DNA of 64,000 nucleotides from Streptomyces solicavernae (GTDB lineage Bacteria; Actinomycetota; Actinomycetes; Streptomycetales; Streptomycetaceae): contig NZ_JASCIR010000022.1 in the NCBI RefSeq assembly GCF_029968095.1, forward strand, positions 1-64,000. Reading direction: 5' to 3'. Positions 44,231 through 52,513 of the stretch are shown piece after piece. Position 1 is the stretch's first letter; the number at the start of each line of letters is the position of its first letter. A model generated the notes under the pieces. That model made no database searches. It saw only the letters and a program-made list of their open reading frames with translations, and was not told the origin of the DNA. The position numbers and the translations under genes are program-made.

Positions 44231-44547
44231 TCCCCGGTGAGATCCGGACCGGGTCCGGCGTACTCAAAATAAATGACACCCGCACTCAACTTCATGTGAC
44301 CGTGGTGAACGAGGGCGACCGCCCCATTCAGATCGGTTCCCATCTGCATTTCCCCGACGCAAATCCCGCACTTTCCTTCGACCGATCCCTTGCCGAAGGT
44401 TTCCGGCTCGATATTCCCTCCGGAACGTCCCTGCGTTTTGAACCCGGAGTCGGTGCCGAGGTCAGCCTCGTCGAACTGGGCGGCCGTCGGGCGGTGCCCG
44501 GCATCGTCGTGCCCGGCACCCGGACCGCACGAACGGACAACAGGTGA
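44227..44547 (+). CDS. ureB: Urease beta subunit (operon 1)
   Basis: 106-residue UreB starting at GTG (overlap GTGA with ureA). Family features: IPGEIRTGSGVLKINDTRTQ, VTVVNEGDRPIQIGSHLHFP, ANPALSFDRSLAEGFRLDIP and SGTSLRFEPGVGAEVSLVEL. Its middle section is noticeably lower in GC than nearby genes (for example ACTCAAAATAAATGACACC in the DNA), which hints at separate ancestry or relaxed codon use. Confidence 0.95.
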   Translation: MIPGEIRTGSGVLKINDTRTQLHVTVVNEGDRPIQIGSHLHFPDANPALSFDRSLAEGFRLDIPSGTSLRFEPGVGAEVSLVELGGRRAVPGIVVPGTRTARTDNR

Positions 44548-44548
44548 C

Positions 44549-46270
44549 ATGGCACAACTGACCCGAGCCGGCTACGCCTCGCTCTACGGACCCACCACCG
44601 GCGACCGCGTCCGCCTCGCCGACACCGGCCTCTGGATCGAGGTCGAGGAAGACCGCTGCTTCGGCGGCGACGAGGCCGTGTTCGGCGGCGGCAAGTCCCT
44701 CCGCGAATCCATGGGCCAGGCCACCACCTCGCGCGCCGGCGGCGCCCTCGACCTCGTCATCACCAATGTCGTCGTCCTCGACCACTGGGGCGTCGTCAAG
44801 ACGGACGTCGGCGTCCGGGCGGGCCGGATCGTGGCCCTCGGCCGCTCCGGCAACCCCGACATCAGCGACGGCGTCCACCCTGACCTGGTGATCGGCCCCG
44901 GCACCGACGTGGTCTCCGGCGAGGGCCGCATCCTCACCGCAGGAGCCGTCGACACCCACGTCCACTTCCTGATGCCCGAGACCCTGCACGAGGCGCTCGC
45001 CACCGGCACCACTACCGTCATCGGCGGCGGCACCGGCGCCACCGAGGGATCGAAGGCCACCACGGTCACCCCAGGCGCCTGGAACCTCGCGATGATGCAC
45101 CGCTCCCTGGACCGCGTACCGCTCAACATCATGCTGTTCGCCAAGGGTTCGACCGTCGGCGAGGAGGCCCTGCGCGAAGCGGCGCTCGGCGGCGCCGGAG
45201 GCTACAAGGTCCACGAGGACTGGGGCGCCACCCCCGCCGCCATCGACGCCGCACTGAAGGCGGCCGACGCCCACGGTCTGCAGGTCGCCCTGCACGCCGA
45301 CAGCCTCAACGAGGTCGGCTACGTCGAAGGAACCCTCGACGCCATCGCCGGACGCGGCATCCACGTGTTCCACGCGGAAGGCGCCGGAGGAGGCCACGCG
45401 CCCGACATCATCACCGTCGCCTCCCACCCCAACATCCTCCCGGCGTCCACCAATCCGACCCTCCCGCACACCGTGAACACCGTCGCCGAGCACCTGGACA
45501 TGCTGATGGTGTGCCACCACCTCAACCCGCGCGTCCCCGAGGACCTCGCCTTCGCGGAGTCCCGCATCCGCGCCACCACCATCGCCGCCGAAGACGTCCT
45601 GCACGACATCGGAGCCCTGTCCATCACCTCCTCCGACGCCCAGGCCATGGGACGCATCGGTGAGGTCATCTGCCGCACCTGGCAGGTCGCCCACACCATG
45701 AAGCAGCGCTTCGGCGACCGCCACAGCGACCTGCCCGCCGACAAGGCCCTGCCCGCCGACAACGAGCGCGCCCGCCGCTACGTCGCCAAGTACACGATCT
45801 GCCCCGCCGTCGCCCACGGCATCGACCACGTCGTCGGCTCCGTCGAACCCGGCAAACTCGCCGACCTCGTGCTGTGGGACCCGGCCTTCTTCGGCATCCG
45901 CCCCGCAGCCGTACTCAAGGGCGGCATGGTGGTGTACGCGCCCCTCGGCGACGCCAACGCCGCCATCCCCACCACCCAGCCCGTGCTGCTCCGCCCCACC
46001 GCCGCGGCCGGCGCCGCCCCGCACCTCTCGGTCAGCTTCGTCGCCCCGGCGGCCCTGGAGCACGGCCTCGCCGAACAGCTGTGCCTGGAACGGGAGTTGG
46101 TCGCGGTGCGGCCCACCCGCCACCTCACCAAGGCCGACCTGCCGAACAACACGGCGCTCCCCGACATCGATGTCGACCCGGAGACCTTCGCCATCCGGAT
46201 CGACGGAGAGCTCGTCGAGCCCGCCCCGGCCGCCGAACTGCCGCTCGCCCAGCGGTACTCCCTGTTCTGA
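44549..46270 (+). CDS. ureC: Urease alpha (catalytic) subunit (operon 1)
   Basis: 573-residue catalytic subunit with a complete active site. By the standard +3 offset from Klebsiella numbering: nickel ligands H137 and H139 (DTHVHF), carbamylated K220 (YKVHEDWG), H249 (ALHADSLNE), H275 (VFHAEGAGGGH) and D363 (SSDAQAMGR); catalytic H222 and H323; flap cysteine C322 (MVCHHLNP). The ATG at 44549 is one base after the ureB stop. It overlaps ureF by one base (TGATG). Expected to be an active urease once loaded with nickel by UreDFG. Confidence 0.97.
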   Translation: MAQLTRAGYASLYGPTTGDRVRLADTGLWIEVEEDRCFGGDEAVFGGGKSLRESMGQATTSRAGGALDLVITNVVVLDHWGVVKTDVGVRAGRIVALGRSGNPDISDGVHPDLVIGPGTDVVSGEGRILTAGAVDTHVHFLMPETLHEALATGTTTVIGGGTGATEGSKATTVTPGAWNLAMMHRSLDRVPLNIMLFAKGSTVGEEALREAALGGAGGYKVHEDWGATPAAIDAALKAADAHGLQVALHADSLNEVGYVEGTLDAIAGRGIHVFHAEGAGGGHAPDIITVASHPNILPASTNPTLPHTVNTVAEHLDMLMVCHHLNPRVPEDLAFAESRIRATTIAAEDVLHDIGALSITSSDAQAMGRIGEVICRTWQVAHTMKQRFGDRHSDLPADKALPADNERARRYVAKYTICPAVAHGIDHVVGSVEPGKLADLVLWDPAFFGIRPAAVLKGGMVVYAPLGDANAAIPTTQPVLLRPTAAAGAAPHLSVSFVAPAALEHGLAEQLCLERELVAVRPTRHLTKADLPNNTALPDIDVDPETFAIRIDGELVEPAPAAELPLAQRYSLF

Positions 46271-46935
46271 TGCCGGGCCTGGCACCCCTCCTGCTCGGCG
46301 ACGGCCGGCTCCCGGTCGGCGCGTACACCTACAGCGCCGGACTCGAACCGGCCGTCGCGGCAGGGCTCACCCGCGACCGTATTCCCGCACTGCTGCGGGC
46401 ACGGCTGCGCACCGCGGCCGTCACCGAGGCGGCCGCAGCCGTCCTCGCCCTGCGGGCCGCCGGACAGGACCTGGTGGACTACGGTCCCGTACAACGGGCC
46501 CTGGCCGCCCGCACTCCCGCAGCGCCCCTGCGCGAGGCGTCGGCGGCACTCGGCCGCGGAGTGCACCGCCTCGCTCGCCGGCTGGCCCCGGACCGTCCGG
46601 CGGTCACCGCCCTGTCCGCGGTCCGGCCCCGCCCCCTGCGGCCGGTGACGCTCGGCGCCCTCGGAGCCGTCCTGAACGTGTCCGAGGAAGACCTGGCGCA
46701 CGCGGTCGTCTACGACGAACTGCAGACCATCACCTCGGCGGCGCTCAAGCTGCTGCCCGGCGACCCCCTCGACACGGTCGCCTGGGTCCTCGCCGCCGAG
46801 CCGGACGCCACGGCCGCGGCGCACGAGGCCCTCGCCGTACGGACCCCGGCCGAACTGCCCGCCCGTACAGCCCCGCTCACCGAAGAGTGGGCGCTCCAGC
46901 ACGCACGACGAGAACGGAGACTCTTCCTTGCCTGA
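46270..46935 (+). CDS. ureF: Urease accessory protein UreF (operon 1)
   Basis: 221-residue maturation factor that with UreD and UreG forms the nickel-delivery complex and acts on the UreG GTPase. Seen: LLLGDGRLPVGAYTYSAGLE at the N-terminus, and the helical family core ending ARTAPLTEEWALQHARRERR. One-base overlap with ureC; ureG starts inside its last codons. Confidence 0.92.
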   Translation: MPGLAPLLLGDGRLPVGAYTYSAGLEPAVAAGLTRDRIPALLRARLRTAAVTEAAAAVLALRAAGQDLVDYGPVQRALAARTPAAPLREASAALGRGVHRLARRLAPDRPAVTALSAVRPRPLRPVTLGALGAVLNVSEEDLAHAVVYDELQTITSAALKLLPGDPLDTVAWVLAAEPDATAAAHEALAVRTPAELPARTAPLTEEWALQHARRERRLFLA

Positions 46936-47722
46936 CCAGCAGCAGCCCACCCAGCAGCCACCCACCCAGCAGCAGCCCAACCAGCAGCAGCCCGGCGACC
47001 ACCACGACCGGCCGACCGGCACCCCGCGCGCCCTCCGGCTCGGGGTGGCGGGCCCGGTCGGCACCGGAAAGAGCTCGATCCTCGCCACCCTGTGCCGTGA
47101 GCTGGCCGGTGAACTCGCCATGGCCGTGGTCACCAACGACATCTACACCGACGAGGACGCCCGCTTCCTCCGCTCGGCCGGCGTACTGCCCACGGAACGC
47201 ATCCGGGCGGTGGAGACCGGCGCCTGCCCGCACACCGCGATCCGTGACGACGTCAGCGCCAACCTCGACGCCGTCGAGGACCTGGAGGAGGCGTACGGGC
47301 CACTCGACCTGGTGCTCGTCGAGAGCGGCGGCGACAACCTCACCGCCACCTTCAGCCCGGCGCTCGCCGACGCCCAGCTGTTCTGCATCGACGTGGCGGG
47401 CGGCGGCGACGTGGCGCGCAAGGGCGGCCCCGGCATCACCGGCGCCGACCTGCTGATCGTCAACAAGACCGACCTGGCGCCGTACGTCGAGGTCGACGTG
47501 GCCGCCATGGTCGCCGACGCCCGGAGCGCCCGCGGCGGTCTGCCGGTCCTCGCGCTCTCCAGGAAGGACCCCGGGTCGGTCGCCGAGCTCGCCGACTGGG
47601 TGCGGTCGGTGCTCGCCCGCCACCGCGACGGCACCCACATCCCCAGCGACCCGGGACCGATGGCACCCCACAGTCACGCCCCCAGTCACGCGCACAGCCA
47701 CGCCCACAGCCACGACTCGTGA
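46928..47722 (+). CDS. ureG: Urease accessory GTPase UreG with His-rich tail (operon 1)
   Basis: 264-residue SIMIBI GTPase that delivers nickel to urease. P-loop GVAGPVGTGKSS (~residues 39-50), VVTNDIYTDEDARFL, VETGACPHTAIRDD (the metal-binding CPH), LVESGGDNLTATF and VNKTDLAPYV. It starts at TTG 46928, supported by GGAGA at 7 nt and an 8-bp overlap with ureF; the other urease operon uses TTG at the same spot. Two additions to the ~205-residue core stand out: a Gln/Pro-rich N-terminal tail of ~30 residues, and a C-terminal APSHAHSHAHSHDS tail likely to bind nickel. There is no ureE in either operon, so the tail may store or hand over Ni. Confidence 0.94.
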   Translation: MPDQQQPTQQPPTQQQPNQQQPGDHHDRPTGTPRALRLGVAGPVGTGKSSILATLCRELAGELAMAVVTNDIYTDEDARFLRSAGVLPTERIRAVETGACPHTAIRDDVSANLDAVEDLEEAYGPLDLVLVESGGDNLTATFSPALADAQLFCIDVAGGGDVARKGGPGITGADLLIVNKTDLAPYVEVDVAAMVADARSARGGLPVLALSRKDPGSVAELADWVRSVLARHRDGTHIPSDPGPMAPHSHAPSHAHSHAHSHDS

Positions 47723-48585
47723 CCCGGCACCCGAAGGCCGGCGCCGAGCCGGCCGACCCCACGGTCGTCACCGTGGAGCGCGCCCGCAACGGCAGCACCC
47801 TCGTCCGCGAACTGCGCCCCGGCGCCTTCCTCGCCCCCCGCCCCCTGCTCCCGGCCCCCGACCGCGTACGGATCGCCCTGGTCGGCACCCGGGCCGGGCT
47901 GCTCGCCGGCGACGATCTGGTGCTGCACATCTCGGTCGGCCCCGGGGCCCGCCTGGAGCTGGTGGAACCGTCCGGCCTGGTCGCCTACGACCACCGCGGC
48001 GGCACCTCCCGGTGGCGGGCCCGCGTCGACATCGCCGCGTACGGTGAACTGCACTGGGACGCCCGCCCGTTCGTGGTCTGCGACGGCGCCCGGGTGACAC
48101 GGTCGATGGACGTCTCCCTGGCCGCCGGAGCGCGGATGCTGTGGCGGGACACCCTGGTCCTGGGACGCTCCGGCGAGCGAGGCGGCAGCGTCCGGGCAAC
48201 CACCCGCGCCGCCTACGACGGTCACGACCTGCTGGTCGAGGACCTGGACCTGACGGACCCGGACGTACGCGAACTCCCCGGCGTCCTGGGGCCCCACCGC
48301 GTGATCGGTGCGGTCACCGCCCTCGGCTTCCGCCCGCAGGGCCCGCACCACCCGTACCGCATGGAGCTGGCGGGTCCTGCGGCACAGGTACGGCTCCTGG
48401 ACACGGTGGCCCCGGAGATCGACGCGGAACTGGCCGCGGTCTGGGAGAACTGGCAGGCGGGGGTGTCGGGTGCGGGGTCGCCCGCCCCGGCTACCGGGCC
48501 GGCGCCGCCGCCGTCTGCTCCAGCTCCGCGGCACCGTCGTCCAGCCGGCGGCGAAGGCCGATCGCGTCCTCGGCCAGGGCCGTGA
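47719..48585 (+). CDS. ureD: Urease accessory protein UreD (operon 1)
   Basis: 288 residues from GTG (GTGA overlap with ureG). UreD/UreH forms the scaffold between urease and UreFG. Family segments: FLAPRPLLPAPDRVRIALVG, AGLLAGDDLVLHISVGPGAR, ARMLWRDTLVLGRSGERGG and DPDVRELPGVLGPHRVIGAV. The conserved domain ends near residue 255; the last ~35 residues are Pro/Ala/Arg-rich and lie antisense to the end of the second ureD (48491-48585). Last gene of operon 1; no terminator is visible. Confidence 0.9.
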   Translation: MTRHPKAGAEPADPTVVTVERARNGSTLVRELRPGAFLAPRPLLPAPDRVRIALVGTRAGLLAGDDLVLHISVGPGARLELVEPSGLVAYDHRGGTSRWRARVDIAAYGELHWDARPFVVCDGARVTRSMDVSLAAGARMLWRDTLVLGRSGERGGSVRATTRAAYDGHDLLVEDLDLTDPDVRELPGVLGPHRVIGAVTALGFRPQGPHHPYRMELAGPAAQVRLLDTVAPEIDAELAAVWENWQAGVSGAGSPAPATGPAPPPSAPAPRHRRPAGGEGRSRPRPGP

Positions 48586-49309
48586 CCAGCACCGCGGGAC
48601 CGGACAGCGGAAGGACCGCGGTGTCCGGCCTGGCCGTGACAGCGGGCGGGCCGTCGTGCTCGGCGCTCCACCGCGGATCGACCACGAGAAGGGAACCCAG
48701 CGCCCGGCGCCCACCGGTGACGGCCGGCCCCTGCCAGCCGGGGGTGCCGGGGCCGACCGCCAGCTCCTGGTCGTACAGCGGCCGGTCTCCCTGGCAGACC
48801 CGGAGCCGCTGCCTGACGGTCCCGGGATGCTCCCCGTACCGGCCGAGCAGCAGCTCCTCGCGCAGCAGCAGACGCGCGCCCGGCTCCAGTACGACACGTG
48901 TGCTGCTGTGGTGGTCGCAGCCGCGCGCGGCGATGACCGGCTCGGGCAGCCACACCAGGGTGGCGTTCCGGCCCACCCGTACCGTCGTCCGGATCCGGGA
49001 CGGCTCGCCGTGCGGACCGGGCAGGGCCAGGGTCGCCGACACGTCCCGCAGGACGAGGGCGGCGTCGGCGCCGACCTCTACGTGGAACCGCAGGTCGTCG
49101 CCGCCCAGGGGGCCGCCCGCGCCGGCCGCGCGGGAGATCCGGGCGGTGTTCTGGCCGGCCAGGCTCCAACGCCGCAGCGGCTCGGGGCCGGTGGCGATGG
49201 CGGGCCGCAGCAGCAGCGGGCCGTCCGACCGCAGCCGGGCGACCCGGCTGCGGCCCCGGCCGCCGGAACCCGCGGTGAGCGCGACCGCCAGTTCGGCGCG
49301 GGCCCGCAT
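48491..49309 (-). CDS. ureD: Urease accessory protein UreD (operon 2)
   Basis: 272 residues; ATG 49309 chosen because it overlaps the ureG stop as TGATG (an upstream in-frame ATG at 49345 adds 12 residues). Contains LAGQNTARISRAAGAGGPLG, LGGDDLRFHVEVGADAALVL, PGARLLLREELLLGRYGEHP and LPLSGPAVLVTALAEDAIGL. Only weakly similar to the UreD of operon 1, as usual for this fast-evolving protein. Its last 95 bp overlap the last 95 bp of the opposing ureD. Last gene of operon 2. Confidence 0.88.
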   Translation of the reverse strand: MRARAELAVALTAGSGGRGRSRVARLRSDGPLLLRPAIATGPEPLRRWSLAGQNTARISRAAGAGGPLGGDDLRFHVEVGADAALVLRDVSATLALPGPHGEPSRIRTTVRVGRNATLVWLPEPVIAARGCDHHSSTRVVLEPGARLLLREELLLGRYGEHPGTVRQRLRVCQGDRPLYDQELAVGPGTPGWQGPAVTGGRRALGSLLVVDPRWSAEHDGPPAVTARPDTAVLPLSGPAVLVTALAEDAIGLRRRLDDGAAELEQTAAAPAR

Positions 49310-50028
49310 CAGCGGGCGGGCACGGTGAGGAGTTCGCGGACCCATGCGGCGACGGCGGTGGCGCCCGGGTCCTCGGTCAGGGAGGTGAACAGCACCGGCA
49401 GGTCGCCGCGCTGCGCGTGGGCGTCGCGGGCCATCACCGTCAGATCGGCGCCGACGTTCACCGCGAGGTCGGTCTTGTTGACGACGAGCAGGTCGGCCCG
49501 GGTGACTCCGGGGCCGCCCTTGCGCGGCACCTTGTCGCCGCCTGCCACGTCGACGACGAAGACCTGGCGGTCGACCAGACCGTAGCTGAACGTGGCGGTC
49601 AGGTTGTCCCCGCCGCTCTCGACCAGTACGAGGTCAAGGCGCGGGAGGCTCACCTGGAGCTCCTCGATGGCTTCCAGGTTGGCTGAGATGTCGTCCCGGA
49701 TGGCGGTGTGCGGGCAGCAGCCGGTCTCGACGGCCCGGACCCGCTCGGCGGGCAGCACGCCATGGCGCAGCAGGAAGTCGGCGTCCTCGGTGGTGTAGAT
49801 GTCGTTGGTCACGACCGCCAGCTCGTACTCGGCGCTCAACACGCGGCACAGCGCGGCCACGAGAGCGGTCTTGCCGGAGCCGACGGGGCCGCCGATCCCG
49901 ACCCGCAGGGCCTGAACGGCCCGTCCCGGGGAGGACGGCGTCGTGTCCGCGGGGGACCGGGAGCCGTCCGGCTGCCGCTCGGACCGCTCTTGGTCGTACG
50001 TGTCGGATCGTGCGTGGTCAAGATGCAA
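49309..50028 (-). CDS. ureG: Urease accessory GTPase UreG (operon 2)
   Basis: 239 residues from TTG 50028 (GGGAGG ribosome-binding site 9 nt upstream; 11-bp overlap with ureF, mirroring operon 1). Core: RVGIGGPVGSGKTALVAALC, VVTNDIYTTEDADFLLRHGV, VETGCCPHTAIRDD, LVESGGDNLTATFSYGL and VNKTDLAVNV. An ~35-residue charged N-terminal tail precedes the P-loop, but there is no histidine-rich C-terminus, unlike the paralogue in operon 1. Confidence 0.94.
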   Translation of the reverse strand: MHLDHARSDTYDQERSERQPDGSRSPADTTPSSPGRAVQALRVGIGGPVGSGKTALVAALCRVLSAEYELAVVTNDIYTTEDADFLLRHGVLPAERVRAVETGCCPHTAIRDDISANLEAIEELQVSLPRLDLVLVESGGDNLTATFSYGLVDRQVFVVDVAGGDKVPRKGGPGVTRADLLVVNKTDLAVNVGADLTVMARDAHAQRGDLPVLFTSLTEDPGATAVAAWVRELLTVPAR

Positions 50029-50800
50029 AGAGACGCACCTCCCAGGTGGCGTGCAGTTGGGCGGAGATGTCAAGCAGCGGTGCACCCCGGGCCGGCAGAT
50101 CCGCCGGGGTGTCGTGTGCCTGCGCGGCTGCGGCGGTGGCCACGGCGTCGAGCTGGTCGCCGAGCCGGGCGAGTACCGCGTAGACGGAGTAGGGGTCGAG
50201 CCCGAGCAGCCGGACAGCGGCGGTCGCCGGGACCATGACCGCGTCGTGTACGGCAGCCCAGGCGACGGCCTGCGGTTCCAGGTCGGCGACGGCCGCGACG
50301 GCACCCAGCGCGACCGGTTGGTGCGGGCCGCGCGGCGCGGCCGCGGCGAGCTCGTCGAGGGTGCTGTGCGGCCACACCCGCAGGGCGCAGCGCAGCAGTT
50401 GGCGGCCCAGTCGGCGGGACGCGGTGCGCAGGGCGGGGGACGGTGTGCGCGCCTCCAACTCGTCGTCGAGTCGGCTCAGTTCGGCGACGACAGAACCGCT
50501 CCCGGCCTGCGCCTCGCCGCCGGACCGCACCGCCGCGCAACCAGCGGCCGCGAACGCTGCGGCGACGTGGCCCACAGTTGCCACCCGACCGCGCAGAAAC
50601 GCTTCCAGCCCGGCGAGGTCCTGTATGCCCTCCAAGGCGACAGCCGCCTCAAGCCCTCCGGAATGCGCGTGCGCCCCCGCGGGGAGACGCCCGTCGGCGA
50701 GCAGGAGCAGCGCGGCGAACGAGCCCTGTGCCGGCGGTGGTGGGGGACAGTCGGATCCGGTCGGCGCCGCTGGTGTCGCCGTGGTGGTCGATGCGGTCAT
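50018..50800 (-). CDS. ureF: Urease accessory protein UreF (operon 2)
   Basis: 260 residues with LLLLADGRLPAGAHAHSGGL, RTPSPALRTASRRLGRQLLR, PVALGAVAAVADLEPQAVAW and PARGAPLLDISAQLHATWEV. An N-terminal Pro/Thr-rich extension of ~25 residues is not in the other UreF. Its ATG abuts the ureC stop exactly (TAG then ATG). Confidence 0.92.
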   Translation of the reverse strand: MTASTTTATPAAPTGSDCPPPPPAQGSFAALLLLADGRLPAGAHAHSGGLEAAVALEGIQDLAGLEAFLRGRVATVGHVAAAFAAAGCAAVRSGGEAQAGSGSVVAELSRLDDELEARTPSPALRTASRRLGRQLLRCALRVWPHSTLDELAAAAPRGPHQPVALGAVAAVADLEPQAVAWAAVHDAVMVPATAAVRLLGLDPYSVYAVLARLGDQLDAVATAAAAQAHDTPADLPARGAPLLDISAQLHATWEVRLFAS

Positions 50801-52513
50801 CTAGAAGAGGAAGTAGCGCTGCGTCAGGGGCAGCTCGTGGGCGGGTTCGTGTTCGATCAGCTCGCCGTCGACGCGGACTCCGTACGTGTCGGGGTCGACC
50901 TCGATGCGGGGCAGCGCGGTGTTCTCGGGCAGGTCCGCCTTGCCCCGGCCGCGTACGCTCCGGACCGCCACGAGCGGGCGGGTGACCCGCGGGAGCCGCT
51001 CGGACAGACGGTCCTCGATCGCGGCCGGCGAGACGAACGCGACGCTGGTCGAGGCCGCCGACGGGCTCTTGGCGTTGAACCCGAGCCGCGGCAGGACCGG
51101 GTGCGGAGTGGGTACCGACGCGTTGGGGTCGCCGAGCGCGGCGGAAGCCGCCATGCCGCCCTTGAACACCATGGTCGGCCGCACTCCGAACAGGGCCGGC
51201 TGCCACAGCACCAGGTCGGCCATCTTGCCGGGTTCGACCGAGCCGACCTCGCCTTCCAAGCCGTGGGCGACGGCCGGACAGATGGTGTATTTCGCGATGT
51301 AGCGGCGGGCCCGGTGGTTGTCGGCCGGGCCGTCGCCCGGCAGTGACCCGCGCAGCGCCTTCATCCGGTGGGCGGTCTGCCAGGTCCGGGACACGACCTC
51401 GGCGATCCGGCCCATCGCCTGTGCGTCCGAGGACATGATCGACAGCGCGCCCAGGTCCTGCAGCACGTCCTCGGCGGCGATGGTGCCCGTCCGGACCCGG
51501 CTCTCGGCGAAGGCCAGGTCGTTGGGGACCTGCGGGTTGAGGTGGTGGGCCACCATCACCATGTCCAGGTGCTCGGCAATGGTGTTGTGCGTGAACGGCC
51601 GGGTGGGGTTGGTGGAGGCGGGCAGTACGTACGGCTCCGCAGCGATCCGGATGATGTCCGGAGCGTGGCCGCCGCCCGCGCCCTCGGTGTGGAAGGCGTG
51701 GAACGTACGGCCGCTGACCGCGGCGAGCAGATCCTCCACGAATCCGGCCTCGTTGAGGGTGTCGCTGTGGATCGCGACCTGCACTCCGGCCGCGTCGGCG
51801 ACGGTCAGGGCCGCGTCGATCGCCGCGGGGGTCGCCCCCCAGTCCTCGTGGACCTTGAATCCCGCCGCCCCGCCCCGCAGTTGCTCCCACAGCGCGTCGT
51901 GGGAGACCGTGTTGCCGCGGGCCAGGAACAGCACGTTGACCGGCCATGGCTCGAACGACTCCAGCATCCGCTCCAGCCACCACGCGCCGGGGGTCGCCAG
52001 CGTCGCGAGCGATCCCTGGGTCGGGCCGGTGCCGCCGCCGACCACGGTCGTCGTGCCCGCGGCCAGGGCCTCTTCGAACATGTCCGGGCCGACGAAGTGC
52101 ACATGCGTGTCGATCGTTCCGGCGGTGAGGATCATGCCGTTGCCCGCGGCGATCTCCGTCGACGGTCCGATGACCAGGTCGGGGTGGACGCCGTCCATGG
52201 TCTCCGGGTTGCCGGCCTTGCCCAGAGCCGTGATCCGGCCGTCGCGGATGCCCACGTCGGCCTTCACCACACCCCAGTGGTCCAGGACGACGGCGCCGGT
52301 GATGACCAGGTCGGGTGTCCCCTCCGCCCGGGTGGCCCGGGACTGGCCCATCGATTCGCGGATGGACTTGCCGCCGCCGAAGACCGCTTCGTCACCGCCG
52401 GCGCAGCGGTCCTCCTCGACCTCGATGAACAGATTGGTGTCCGCCAGGCGGATGCGGTCCCCGGTGGTGGGGCCGAACGCCGCCGCGTACTCCCGGCGTT
52501 GGACGTCAGCCAT
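50801..52513 (-). CDS. ureC: Urease alpha subunit lacking flap cysteine (operon 2)
   Basis: 570 residues, well conserved with the UreC of operon 1 but clearly diverged. Nickel and catalytic residues are all present: H137, H139 (DTHVHF), K220 and H222 (FKVHEDWG), H249 (AIHSDTLNE), H275 (FHTEGAGGGH), H323 and D363 (MSSDAQAMGR). The mobile-flap cysteine is replaced: VMVAHHLNPQVPNDL has A322 where most ureases, including the one 5 kb away, have cysteine. In Klebsiella a Cys-to-Ala change at this place leaves partial activity and alters inhibitor sensitivity (family knowledge). It overlaps ureB by 8 bp and abuts ureF. Confidence 0.95.
   Translation of the reverse strand: MADVQRREYAAAFGPTTGDRIRLADTNLFIEVEEDRCAGGDEAVFGGGKSIRESMGQSRATRAEGTPDLVITGAVVLDHWGVVKADVGIRDGRITALGKAGNPETMDGVHPDLVIGPSTEIAAGNGMILTAGTIDTHVHFVGPDMFEEALAAGTTTVVGGGTGPTQGSLATLATPGAWWLERMLESFEPWPVNVLFLARGNTVSHDALWEQLRGGAAGFKVHEDWGATPAAIDAALTVADAAGVQVAIHSDTLNEAGFVEDLLAAVSGRTFHAFHTEGAGGGHAPDIIRIAAEPYVLPASTNPTRPFTHNTIAEHLDMVMVAHHLNPQVPNDLAFAESRVRTGTIAAEDVLQDLGALSIMSSDAQAMGRIAEVVSRTWQTAHRMKALRGSLPGDGPADNHRARRYIAKYTICPAVAHGLEGEVGSVEPGKMADLVLWQPALFGVRPTMVFKGGMAASAALGDPNASVPTPHPVLPRLGFNAKSPSAASTSVAFVSPAAIEDRLSERLPRVTRPLVAVRSVRGRGKADLPENTALPRIEVDPDTYGVRVDGELIEHEPAHELPLTQRYFLF

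Noticed and set aside
46928..47020. Possible homology between the Gln-rich tails of MutB and UreG1
   Set aside because: Both are Asn/Gln/Pro low-complexity runs made from different repeat units; no evidence of common origin.
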